NCBI RefSeq assembly: GCF_011801125.1
Contig: NZ_CP046171.1
Coordinates: 1,302,001-1,366,000 of the forward strand
DNA from: Nocardia brasiliensis
Lineage (GTDB): Bacteria; Actinomycetota; Actinomycetes; Mycobacteriales; Mycobacteriaceae
Length of the DNA stretch: 64,000 nt
Direction: 5' to 3'
In this document: positions 24,295 to 32,546 of the stretch, in pieces
Position numbering within the stretch: the first letter of the stretch is position 1
Layout: the number at the start of each line of letters is the position of its first letter
Position numbers and translations under genes: made by a program
Notes under the pieces: generated by a model
The model's database searches: none
Seen by the model: only the letters and a program-made list of their open reading frames with translations
What the model was told of the DNA's origin: nothing

Positions 24295-27264
24295 ATGCTG
24301 CACGGTCTGTGGTCGCCGGGATCCGGGTTGCTGCTCTGGCACGATTCGCCCCTTACCGCGCTGCCCGAACCGCTGGGCAGCGTGTTGAGCGCGGCCAAGT
24401 TCCGGCACCGGGCACAGGTGCTGGTGGCGGGGCCCGGCGGCAGCACGACCGAGCAGGTCCGCGCGCACGCGCTCGCGCCGCAGCGCGCGGCCGAGGTGCT
24501 GCGGCAGCGGCTGCCCGCCGAGGCGGTGAGCGGTGACCTGCGGTTTCTTGCCCACGTCGCGCATGGGATCGAGCGCTGGGTGCGGGCGGGGCGGATCGTG
24601 CCGGAACTGCGCCGCGACGACGGTCAGTGGTGGGTGCGCTGGCGGCTGGTCGGCGGGGAACGGCAGCGCGCCTGGCTGGCCGAGCTGGCCGTCGCGATGC
24701 CCGCCGCGCTCCGGGTGGCCGGGCGGCCCAACGCCGTGCTCGACGATCTGGTCGGTGAACTCACCGACCCCATCGCGCGGGCACTCGTCGACCTGCCCGC
24801 GCCGACGCACCCGCTGGTGGACGCGCTGGTCCGCGACGTGGCCCTCGACCACGGCAGCTATCAGGTGGCCGAGCTGCTCGAACGATGGCGCGCCACGCTG
24901 AGCGGTGACGAACCGGAGCTGGTGCTGCGCCTGCTCGAGCCGGACGGCGAGCTCGGTACCGCCGACGAATCGGTGGCGCTGTGGCGGCTGGAGGTGTGCC
25001 TGCGCCTGGACGGGGAGGCGCCGAGTCCGGTTCCGCTGCACAGCGATCCGGCGCTGCTTCGGGTGGCGGGGGAGAAGCTCGGCGAGGCGCAGCGGGCCTA
25101 TCCGCGACTGCGCGACCTGCCGAGCGATCCGCGTTCGATGGATCTGCTGCTGCCCACCGAGGTGGTCATCGATCTGGTCGAGCACGGTGCGCACGCGTTG
25201 CAGGCGGCCGGCGTGCGGCTGCTGCTGCCCCGCGCCTGGAATGTCAGCGCGCCCACGATGCGCCTGCGGGTGGAGAGCGCGGTGCCCGCGGCCGAAAGCA
25301 CCGTCGGCATGCCGGGCCTGGTGTCCTACCGCTGGGAACTCGCGCTCGGCGACATCGTGCTGACCAAGGCCGAGATGGAGCGGCTGGTCCGTAGCAAGTC
25401 CGACCTGGTCCAGTTGCGCGGTGACTGGGTGCAGGCCGACCACAAGATGCTGGCCGCCGCCGCCCGCTACGTCGCCGCGCACGCCGACACCTCCGAGATC
25501 ACCTTCGCCGATCTGGTCGGCGAGCTCGCGGCGGGCCGGGTGGAGCAGGTCCCGGTCACCGAGGTGAGCGCGACCGGCTGGGCCGCCGACATCCTGGACC
25601 GGACCAGGGAGCTCCCGCCGATCGAGCCGCCGGTCGGCCTCAAAGCACAGTTGCGTCCCTACCAGGAGCGTGGGCTCGCCTGGCTGGCGACCATGAGCCG
25701 CATGGGTTTCGGCGCGATCCTCGCCGACGACATGGGGCTCGGTAAGACCGTGCAGGTGCTCGCGCTGCTGGTGCACGAGCGCGAGACGGGCGCCCGCGCG
25801 ACGAACACCGAGTCGGCCGGTCGTTCTCGCGCGGCGCAGCGGCCGGGTGCGACGGTGCTCTCGCTCGATGCCGCGCGGCAGCGCAAGGCCGCCAAGGACA
25901 AGGCGAGCGGCGGGGAGCAGGCGCGGAGTTCCGCCACGGCCGCAGGTGCGGCCGTGCGCCCGGATGGCACGCCGGGGCCGACCCTGCTGGTGTGCCCGAT
26001 GTCGGTGGTCGGGAACTGGCAGCGCGAGACCGAACGATTCGCGCCGGATCTGCGGGTGTGGGTGCATCACGGCGCGGGGCGGCATTCGGGTCCGGAGCTG
26101 GACGCGGTGGTCGCCGAGGCCGATCTCGTGATCACGACCTATTCGCTGCTCGCCCGCGATCTCGACGAGTTGAAGCGGCAGGGCTGGGACCGGATCGTGC
26201 TCGACGAGGCACAGCACATCAAGAACGCCGGGACCAGGCAGGCCCGCGCCGCCCGTGCCCTGCCCGCGCGACATCGGCTGGCGCTCACCGGAACTCCGGT
26301 GGAGAACCGGCTGGAGGAATTGCGCTCGATCATGGATTTCGCGATGCCGAAGATGCTCGGCAGCCCGCAGACCTTCCGTGCCCGCTTCGCCGTGCCCATC
26401 GAACGCGAGCGAGACGAGAACGCGATCAGCAGGCTGCGCCTGATCACGCAGCCGTTCGTGCTGCGCCGGGTGAAGACCGACCCCGCCGTGATCACCGATC
26501 TGCCGGACAAGATCGAGATGACCGTGCGCGCGAACCTGACTGTCGAGCAGGCCGCGCTGTATCAGGCCGTGGTCGACGACATGCTCGCCAAGATCAAGGA
26601 CGCGAAAGGCATGGCGCGCAAGGGCGCTGTGCTCGGCGCGCTGACCAGACTCAAGCAGGTGTGCAATCATCCGGCGCACTACCTCGGCGACGGCTCGGCG
26701 ATCCTGCACCGCGGCGGGCACCGCTCCGGCAAGCTCGCCCTGGTGGAGGACGTGCTGGATGCCGTCCTCGCCGACGGTGAGAAGGCATTGCTGTTCACCC
26801 AGTTCCGCGAGTTCGGTGAGCTCATCGCGCCCTATCTGACCGAGCGCTTCGGCACCGAGATCCCGTTCCTGCACGGCGGGGTGCCCAAACAGCGCCGCGA
26901 CACCATGGTGACCCGCTTCCAGGAGCCGGACGGTCCGTCGCTGATGCTGTTGTCGCTCAAGGCCGGTGGTACCGGGCTGAACCTCACCGCCGCCAATCAC
27001 GTGGTGCACCTGGATCGTTGGTGGAACCCGGCGGTGGAGAACCAGGCCACCGACCGCGCGTTCCGGATCGGGCAGCAGCGCAATGTCCAGGTGCGCAAGC
27101 TGGTCTGCGTCGACACGATCGAGGAGCGGATCGACGAAATGATCAACGGTAAGAAGCAACTCGCCGATCTGGCGATCGGCGCGGGCGAGAACTGGATCAC
27201 CGAACTCAGCACCGACGACCTGCGCGAACTGTTCACCCTCGGGGCGGAGGCGGTCGGCGAATGA
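24295..27264 (+). CDS. SNF2-family helicase/ATPase
   Basis: A 989-aa SF2 translocase. An N-terminal region of about 470 residues (DUF3670-like, with SFDLRFLAHVAHGIERW-type segments) precedes the helicase core. Motif I is ILADDMGLGKTVQVL at residue 475; motif II DEAQH is at 637-641; motif III is LTGTPVENRLEE. The C-terminal RecA domain has LFTQFREFGELI, LSLKAGGTGLNLT and the arginine-finger region QATDRAFRIGQ. An insertion of about 60 residues of low complexity follows motif I. It overlaps the SWIM gene (ATGA), which points to a two-protein complex. Substrate unknown. Confidence 0.92.
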   Translation: MLHGLWSPGSGLLLWHDSPLTALPEPLGSVLSAAKFRHRAQVLVAGPGGSTTEQVRAHALAPQRAAEVLRQRLPAEAVSGDLRFLAHVAHGIERWVRAGRIVPELRRDDGQWWVRWRLVGGERQRAWLAELAVAMPAALRVAGRPNAVLDDLVGELTDPIARALVDLPAPTHPLVDALVRDVALDHGSYQVAELLERWRATLSGDEPELVLRLLEPDGELGTADESVALWRLEVCLRLDGEAPSPVPLHSDPALLRVAGEKLGEAQRAYPRLRDLPSDPRSMDLLLPTEVVIDLVEHGAHALQAAGVRLLLPRAWNVSAPTMRLRVESAVPAAESTVGMPGLVSYRWELALGDIVLTKAEMERLVRSKSDLVQLRGDWVQADHKMLAAAARYVAAHADTSEITFADLVGELAAGRVEQVPVTEVSATGWAADILDRTRELPPIEPPVGLKAQLRPYQERGLAWLATMSRMGFGAILADDMGLGKTVQVLALLVHERETGARATNTESAGRSRAAQRPGATVLSLDAARQRKAAKDKASGGEQARSSATAAGAAVRPDGTPGPTLLVCPMSVVGNWQRETERFAPDLRVWVHHGAGRHSGPELDAVVAEADLVITTYSLLARDLDELKRQGWDRIVLDEAQHIKNAGTRQARAARALPARHRLALTGTPVENRLEELRSIMDFAMPKMLGSPQTFRARFAVPIERERDENAISRLRLITQPFVLRRVKTDPAVITDLPDKIEMTVRANLTVEQAALYQAVVDDMLAKIKDAKGMARKGAVLGALTRLKQVCNHPAHYLGDGSAILHRGGHRSGKLALVEDVLDAVLADGEKALLFTQFREFGELIAPYLTERFGTEIPFLHGGVPKQRRDTMVTRFQEPDGPSLMLLSLKAGGTGLNLTAANHVVHLDRWWNPAVENQATDRAFRIGQQRNVQVRKLVCVDTIEERIDEMINGKKQLADLAIGAGENWITELSTDDLRELFTLGAEAVGE

Positions 27265-28049
27265 GCACCGACGGCCCCGAGCAGGGGATCTATATCGACT
27301 ACAGCCAGTTCGGCAAGCGTCGTCCGGTGCGCGGCGGGGCGGCGGCGCGCAGCAGGCGCGGTGGTTTCGGGCGCACCTGGTGGGGCAAGGCTCTGGTCGA
27401 CGCGGTGGAGCAGATGGCAGAGCCGGGTCGCATGTCCCGCGGCCGGACCTACGCTCGCGCCGGGCAGGTGGTGAGCTATCACATCGAGCCGGGCGCGGTG
27501 ACCGCCGAGGTGCAGGGCAGCCAGCCGCGGCCGTTCACCGCGGTGTTCACGGTGCGCCCGCTGCGCGAGGAAGAACTCGAGTTGCTGATCGAGACGATCC
27601 GCGAGGCGCCGGGCATGCTGGCCGAGATCGCTTCGGGCGCGCTGCCGACCGCGCTGGGCCCGCTGCTGCTGCCGACCACCGCGGCCGACCTGGACTTCAG
27701 CTGTAGCTGCCCGGATCCGGGCTGGCCGTGCAAGCACGTGGCCGCGGTCTGCTACCTGCTCGCCGAACGGCTCGACGAGCGGCCGCGGGAGATCCTCACA
27801 CTGCGCGGGCTGGACCTGGACACGTTGATCGGCGGTATCGAACGTGACCTGCGCGCGGCGGATGACACCGACCCATACGGGGACGACGTCGAACTGCCGC
27901 GGCTGCCGAAGGTCGAATTCCGCCCGGCGACCGAGGATCTGGACCCGTTGCTGCTGCGTAAGGCGATGCGGATGACCGCGGCGGAGGAGCCGATCGCCGC
28001 GGCGGGACTGCGCGAACTCGCCGCGCTCTACCGGCAGTTGGAAGGCTGA
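27261..28049 (+). CDS. SWIM zinc-finger protein coupled to the SNF2 helicase
   Basis: A 262-aa protein with the SWIM motif CSCPDPGWPCKH (Cys148, Cys150, Cys157, His159), the CxC-xn-CxH pattern for zinc. The N-terminus is basic (GGAAARSRRGGFGRTWWGKALVDAVEQM) and the C-terminal third is acidic. SWIM proteins often accompany SWI2/SNF2 ATPases in bacteria, and the ATGA overlap here supports co-translation and a joint complex that may act on DNA or protein. The 15-bp tandem duplication at its stop codon is noted separately. Confidence 0.9.
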   Translation: MSTDGPEQGIYIDYSQFGKRRPVRGGAAARSRRGGFGRTWWGKALVDAVEQMAEPGRMSRGRTYARAGQVVSYHIEPGAVTAEVQGSQPRPFTAVFTVRPLREEELELLIETIREAPGMLAEIASGALPTALGPLLLPTTAADLDFSCSCPDPGWPCKHVAAVCYLLAERLDERPREILTLRGLDLDTLIGGIERDLRAADDTDPYGDDVELPRLPKVEFRPATEDLDPLLLRKAMRMTAAEEPIAAAGLRELAALYRQLEG

Positions 28050-28075
28050 GACCGACGGCACTGAGACCGACGGCA
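28046..28075 (+). repeat. Perfect 15-bp tandem duplication over the SWIM gene stop codon
   Basis: Two copies of CTGAGACCGACGGCA at 28046-28060 and 28061-28075. The first copy contains the TGA stop (28047-28049). The unit is not a multiple of codons in use downstream, so it does not change the protein. It looks like a recent replication slippage. Confidence 0.85.
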
Positions 28076-28296
28076 CAGGGCATCGGCGCGAAGGCGAGCC
28101 GCACCGCGTTTGGTGAGCATCCGGCGTCGGGGCTTTCGGGGCGCCGCCGGACCTTCGGGGCGGGATCGAGTCCGGTGACACAGGGACCGGGACTTCCCGA
28201 CACCGGATGCCTCCCTCAGTGTGCGCGTCACCCGGCCGCCCGGGTACTGCCCGTAGGTTGCCAGGCCGCTGCCCTTGCACCGAACTTCGGCAGCGC

Positions 28297-28767
28297 TCAT
28301 GCCTTTTCGCGGGCCCCGGCCACCAGCACAGCAGCGAAGCACAGTGTCGCGATGATCGACATGACGATCACCGGCTCCGGGAAGTACAGCACCGCGAGCC
28401 AGCACAGTCCGCCCGACGCGGCCACGCAGACCCCGTTGAACAGCGACCAGCGGGCGAGCAACGGCGGGGCCGAGCGCACCGCGGCGATCGCCAGCAGCCC
28501 GAAAAGCAGTCCGAACCAACCCATCCCGACGCTGTATCCGGTGTTCAGGTCGAACACCGTGAGCTGGCGGCCACCCTCGAACAGCGCGGTGGAGACGTGC
28601 CGGGACAGCTCGTTGACCGTCGCTTCGGCGGGCGCGTCCGGGCCTGCGAAGACATGCACCACCAGCAGATGCGCCAGGCCGATCAGGCCGAGCAACGCCG
28701 AACCCGCGAAGTGGACCGGGACGGCCCAGCGAGCGGACAGGGTGGACGAGGGTGCCATCGCGGTCAT
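28297..28767 (-). CDS. Hypothetical four-helix membrane protein
   Basis: A 156-aa protein with four hydrophobic segments: AGSALLGLIGLAHLLVVHVF, GWFGLLFGLLAIAAV, WSLFNGVCVAASGGLCWLAVLYF and VIVMSIIATLCFAAVLVAGA. The ATG at 28767 is preceded by GGAGG at 5 nt. The family is not recognised with certainty; it resembles small DoxX-independent membrane proteins annotated as conserved hypothetical. It is divergent from a TetR gene, and a perfect inverted repeat sits between the two starts, so it is the likely target of that regulator. Confidence 0.72.
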   Translation of the reverse strand: MTAMAPSSTLSARWAVPVHFAGSALLGLIGLAHLLVVHVFAGPDAPAEATVNELSRHVSTALFEGGRQLTVFDLNTGYSVGMGWFGLLFGLLAIAAVRSAPPLLARWSLFNGVCVAASGGLCWLAVLYFPEPVIVMSIIATLCFAAVLVAGAREKA

Positions 28768-28795
28768 CGCGACCTCCGTAACTCGGGCCGAGCGC

Positions 28796-28815
28796 TTGTT
28801 CCCAGAACGGAACAA
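28796..28815. promoter_or_regulatory. Inverted repeat TTGTTCC-N6-GGAACAA between TetR and the membrane protein
   Basis: Perfect 7-bp arms with a 6-bp spacer, 28 bp from the membrane-protein start and 24 bp from the TetR start. The size and position fit a TetR operator controlling both directions. Confidence 0.75.
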
Positions 28816-28839
28816 AATTTATGTTATAGGCTGAGGATC

Positions 28840-29367
28840 GTGGCGGGCAAGAGTTCATGGCTGGAATCCGGACTGGAGATCCTCGGCACGGCGGGCCCCG
28901 CCGGGCTCACGATCGAGCGGCTGGTCGCGACGACCGGGCTGAGCACCGGCTCGTTCTATCACCATTTCTCGGGCATCACCGGCTACAAGGCGGCCTTGCT
29001 GGAGCACTTCGAGCAGGTGCACACCACCCGCTACGTGCGCGAGGTGACCGCCGCCGACGCGCTGGACCCGAGGGCACGTCTGGACCTGCTACTCGATCTC
29101 GTGCTGGCCGACGAGGAACCGGCCCGGTTGGACACCGCGGTCCGGTCCTGGGCGATCGAGGACCCCGCCGCGGCCGAGGTGAAAGCCCGGATCGACGCCG
29201 CCCGCCTGGGCATTCTGCGAAAGCTGTTGCAGGACAGCGGCTACGCGGAGACCGAAGCCGCGGAGACCGCGCGCATCCTCTATCTGCTCGTGCTCGGCGC
29301 GAGCAATATGCTGCCCGCGGTATCGGCGGAGGAGCTCCGGAGGCTGGCCCGGCGGGTCCTGTCATGA
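28840..29367 (+). CDS. TetR-family transcriptional regulator
   Basis: A 175-aa regulator with the N-terminal HTH LTIERLVATTGLSTGSFYHHF, then FSGITGYKAALLEHF. The C-terminal domain is short and helical. GTG 28840 follows a TTATAG hexamer by about 9 nt with no clear Shine-Dalgarno, so the mRNA may be leaderless. It overlaps the next gene by ATGA and faces the membrane-protein gene across the 28796-28815 repeat. Confidence 0.88.
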   Translation: MAGKSSWLESGLEILGTAGPAGLTIERLVATTGLSTGSFYHHFSGITGYKAALLEHFEQVHTTRYVREVTAADALDPRARLDLLLDLVLADEEPARLDTAVRSWAIEDPAAAEVKARIDAARLGILRKLLQDSGYAETEAAETARILYLLVLGASNMLPAVSAEELRRLARRVLS

Positions 29368-30152
29368 GCCCGGTGCGGGACGACCTTGGCGCGGCGGTGC
29401 CGATCATCGAGCCGCCGCGGCGGGTCGTGTCCCTGGTGCCCTCGCTGACCGAGGCGGTCGCCCGCACCTGTCCCGAAGTCCTTGTCGCCGCGACGCAGTG
29501 GTGCACACATCCGGCCGACCTGGGCGTCGAGCGGGTGCGCGGCACCAAGAACCCCGATGTGCGCCGCATCGTCGAGCTCGCCCCGGATCTAGTGCTGTGC
29601 AACATGGAGGAGAACCGGCGCATCGATGTCGAGCGGCTGCGCGCGGCGGGTATTCCGGTGTGGGTCACCAGGATCGAGACCGTGGACGAGGCCCTGGCCT
29701 CGTTGCGCCGGCTCTGCGTGGTCGCCCTCGGGGTCGGCCCTCCCGCCTGGCTGCTCGAGGCCGAATCCGTCTGGGCGGCACCGCCGCCCGTGCCGCCGCG
29801 CGCCGCGGTGATCCCGATCTGGCGGCACCCGTGGATGGTGGTGGGGCGCGACACGTTCACCGGCGATCTCGCCCGCAGGCTCGGCCTCCGTCTCGTGCAC
29901 GCCGAGCGCCAGGAACGCTATCCGCGGCTCACCGAGGACGAACTGACCGTCGGCGTCGAACTCGCGGTGCTGCCGGACGAGCCGTACGTCTTCACCGAAA
30001 CCGATGGCCCCGATGCCTTTCCGAACTGTGCTGTTGCCCTGGTCGATGGCCGCAGCCTCACCTGGTACGGCCCCTCGCTCGCCACAGCGCGGAACACGGT
30101 GACCCGCCAACTGTCTCGGGCCGTGCCCGGCGGCGCTCGACCGAATGCGTAG
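29364..30152 (+). CDS. Helical-backbone metal receptor (BtuF/FepB-like fold), no signal peptide
   Basis: A 262-aa protein. RVVSLVPSLTEAVA begins the helical-backbone metal-receptor fold, followed by TKNPDVRRIVELAPDLVLCNMEENRRIDVERL, the usual docking half, and VGRDTFTGDLARRLGLRLV. BtuF/FecB-type relatives are secreted cobalamin or siderophore binders, but here there is no signal peptide or lipobox; the first residues MSPVRDDLGAAV are not hydrophobic. It is translationally coupled to the TetR gene. It may be cytosolic, or its start may be misplaced. Confidence 0.75.
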   Translation: MSPVRDDLGAAVPIIEPPRRVVSLVPSLTEAVARTCPEVLVAATQWCTHPADLGVERVRGTKNPDVRRIVELAPDLVLCNMEENRRIDVERLRAAGIPVWVTRIETVDEALASLRRLCVVALGVGPPAWLLEAESVWAAPPPVPPRAAVIPIWRHPWMVVGRDTFTGDLARRLGLRLVHAERQERYPRLTEDELTVGVELAVLPDEPYVFTETDGPDAFPNCAVALVDGRSLTWYGPSLATARNTVTRQLSRAVPGGARPNA

Positions 30153-30167
30153 TCGAGGCGGGCCCGG

Positions 30168-31661
30168 CTACGCCGAGGTCGCGAACCGGTAGTCGGCGAG
30201 GTCGAAGTGCCCGCTGCGCCAGGCCGCCTCCACGGTGGTGGACGGGCGCAGCGGCACGTCGCCGTGCTTGTCGAAGTAGTAGCTGTTCGCCACCGCACAG
30301 CTGTCCTGCCAGAATACCTGCCCGCCACGGCGGTCCAGCATTTCCTGGAAGAACCGGTCGTTGGCTTCCTTGGTCACCTCGACGACCGTCGCGTTGCCCG
30401 CGCGGGCGTGGCGCAGGCAGCGCAGGATGTGCCTGGTCTGGTTCTCGATCAGGGCGAAGTAGGACGATCCGTTGTAGCCGTACGGGCCGATGATCGAGAA
30501 GAAGTTCGGAAAACCGGGCACGCTCACGCCCTCGTAGGCCTGCAGCCGATTCTCGTCCCACCATTTCTCCAGATCGAGGCCGCCGATGCCGCGCAGCCGG
30601 TAGGTCGGCATGTTGCCCGATTCCATCACCTTGAAACCGGTTGCCAGGACCAGGATGTCGACCGGATATTCGGTACCGGTCGCGGTGCGCACGCCGGTGC
30701 CGGTGATCGCCTCGATCGGATCGGTCTCCAGCACCACATTGTCGCGGTTGAACGTGGCCAGGTAGTCGTTCGAGAAGCTCGGCCGCTTGCAGCCCAAAGC
30801 GTAACGGGGCGTGAGCTTTTCCCGAGTCACCGGATCTTTGACCTGGCTGCGCAGGTGGGCGAGGCCCGCCCGCTCGCCGATCGCGGCGGTGGGCAGATTC
30901 TTGTGATAATGCGCCGCGATGGGGAAGGTGAGCTCGACATAGGTCTGGCTGATCAGCCGGGTCAGCGAGCGGGCGCCCGGCAGCCGCAGCGCCCACTGCA
31001 CCGGCTTGGGCAGCGGGAGATCGAGCCGGGGCAGGCACCAGATCGGCGTGCGCTGGAACACGACGAGCTGCTCGACCCGCGGCGCGGTCTCCGGAATCAC
31101 CTGCACCGCCGATGCGCCCGTGCCGATGATCGCGACCCGCTTGCCGCGCAGGTCCTGACGGTGATCCCAGCGCGAGGTGTGCATCGTGACCCCGGCGAAG
31201 GTGTCGACACCGGGAATCTCCGGCAGTTTGGGCCTGGTGAGCACGCCCGTGGCGCTGATGACGAAGCGTGCGGTCAGCTCGCCGCCGCTCGCGGTGCGCA
31301 GCCGCCAGCGACAACCGTGCTCGTCGAACTCGGCCTCGGTGATGGTGGTGCCGAACCGGATTCGCGGCCGCAGCCCGTATTTGTCCACGCACGATTCGGC
31401 GTAGGCCTTCAATTCCCGTCCCGGCGCGTAGGTGCGCGACCAGCCGGCCCGCTGCTCGAACGAGAACTGATAGCTGAACGACGGAATATCGACGGCGATA
31501 CCGGGATAGGTGTTCCAATGCCAGGTGCCGCCGACGCCGTCGGCCTCGTCGACGATCAAGAAATCGTCGAATCCGGCCTCGCGGAGCTTGATCGCCGCGC
31601 CGATGCCGGAGAATCCGGCGCCGACGATGATCACCTCGTGCTCGATCCCGTTGTCGGACAT
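30168..31661 (-). CDS. Flavin-containing Baeyer-Villiger monooxygenase, type I-like
   Basis: A 497-aa enzyme. The FAD Rossmann motif is VIIVGAGFSGIGAA (residues 10-23), and the NADPH site is IIGTGASAVQVIPE. The type I Baeyer-Villiger fingerprint FxGxxxHxxxWD is seen as FAGVTMHTSRWD. It inserts oxygen next to a ketone or oxidises a heteroatom using NADPH. ATG 31661 is preceded by GGAGG. A divergent TetR gene and a perfect inverted repeat lie upstream. A paralogue is at 57752-59251. Confidence 0.9.
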   Translation of the reverse strand: MSDNGIEHEVIIVGAGFSGIGAAIKLREAGFDDFLIVDEADGVGGTWHWNTYPGIAVDIPSFSYQFSFEQRAGWSRTYAPGRELKAYAESCVDKYGLRPRIRFGTTITEAEFDEHGCRWRLRTASGGELTARFVISATGVLTRPKLPEIPGVDTFAGVTMHTSRWDHRQDLRGKRVAIIGTGASAVQVIPETAPRVEQLVVFQRTPIWCLPRLDLPLPKPVQWALRLPGARSLTRLISQTYVELTFPIAAHYHKNLPTAAIGERAGLAHLRSQVKDPVTREKLTPRYALGCKRPSFSNDYLATFNRDNVVLETDPIEAITGTGVRTATGTEYPVDILVLATGFKVMESGNMPTYRLRGIGGLDLEKWWDENRLQAYEGVSVPGFPNFFSIIGPYGYNGSSYFALIENQTRHILRCLRHARAGNATVVEVTKEANDRFFQEMLDRRGGQVFWQDSCAVANSYYFDKHGDVPLRPSTTVEAAWRSGHFDLADYRFATSA

Positions 31662-31735
31662 GGCCACCTCCCACGTACCGGCGGCGCACACACCGCCTCG
31701 TGTGTTCCGGCGGCCGCGGGCTGGGGGATCGCGCG

Positions 31736-31761
31736 TAATTGGCCGCACCTGCCACCAATTA
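31736..31761. promoter_or_regulatory. Inverted repeat TAATTGG-N12-CCAATTA between BVMO and TetR
   Basis: Perfect 7-bp arms with a 12-bp spacer, 28 bp before the TetR ATG and 75 bp before the monooxygenase ATG. Likely operator for the divergent pair. Confidence 0.7.
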
Positions 31762-31788
31762 GGCGCGCGGTGGGGTACTTTGTCAACG

Positions 31789-32445
31789 ATGAGCCTGCGC
31801 GTACCGGCCCGGACCTGGGGTGGGCGCACCGCGGCGGAGCGGAGCGCCGAACGCCGCGCGCGGCTGATCGACGCCGCCATGGCGATCTGGATCGATAGCG
31901 GCTGGGCGGCGGTGACGATGCGCGGAGTCTGTCAGCGCACCGCGCTCAACGACCGCTACTTCTACGAGCACTTCGCCGACCGGGACGACCTGCTCGGCGC
32001 CGCGTGGGATGCCGTGTGCGCCGAAGTATTCGCCGATCTCGCCGCCGTGGTCGCCGAGCAGGTAGACCGGCCGCCGCTCGTGCTGCTGCGCGCGGCCGTG
32101 ACCAAAGCGGTGGCACTGCAATCCGACCACCACGGCCGCGCACGCATCCTGCTGGCCGACCACGCCGGCAGCGCCGTGCTCGAGCAGCGCCGCAAGACGA
32201 TGCTCGGCGACGCGACCGAACTGCTCGTCGCCACGGCGCGGCCCCATCTGGCGCCCGGCGCCGACGAGGTCGAGCTCCGGATGAGCACGCTGGTCTGCAT
32301 CGGCGGCTTCATCGAGCTGCTCACCGCGTGGCGGACCGGGGCGATGGACATCGACGGCCCGCGCATCATCGAGCACACCTGCGGTATCGGTGCGCTGTTC
32401 GCCGGCCGCTATCTGCCGCCGGAGGTCATTTCCGCTGATGCGTAA
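31789..32445 (+). CDS. TetR-family transcriptional regulator
   Basis: A 218-aa regulator. The HTH is WAAVTMRGVCQRTALNDRYFYEHFADRDDLL. The C-terminal half has LADHAGSAVLEQRRKTMLGDATELL and a helical ligand domain. The ATG at 31789 lies 7 nt after a TACTTT hexamer (31776-31781), with no Shine-Dalgarno, so it is likely leaderless. It is divergent from the Baeyer-Villiger gene and probably controls it through the 31736-31761 repeat. Confidence 0.88.
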   Translation: MSLRVPARTWGGRTAAERSAERRARLIDAAMAIWIDSGWAAVTMRGVCQRTALNDRYFYEHFADRDDLLGAAWDAVCAEVFADLAAVVAEQVDRPPLVLLRAAVTKAVALQSDHHGRARILLADHAGSAVLEQRRKTMLGDATELLVATARPHLAPGADEVELRMSTLVCIGGFIELLTAWRTGAMDIDGPRIIEHTCGIGALFAGRYLPPEVISADA

Positions 32446-32546
32446 CGGTTTTCGCGAGTCAATCGCCGATCCGGTACACGCGGCGGGCGTGCTCCGGCGA
32501 TTGTCACACGGCGACGTGCCCCGAAGCTCGGGATCCGACGCCGGTT

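Noticed and set aside
24142..27159. A long open frame on the minus strand opposite the SNF2 helicase gene
   Set aside because: High-GC DNA gives long antisense frames. The plus strand has all helicase motifs; the minus frame is low-complexity His/Gln/Arg-rich with no domain.
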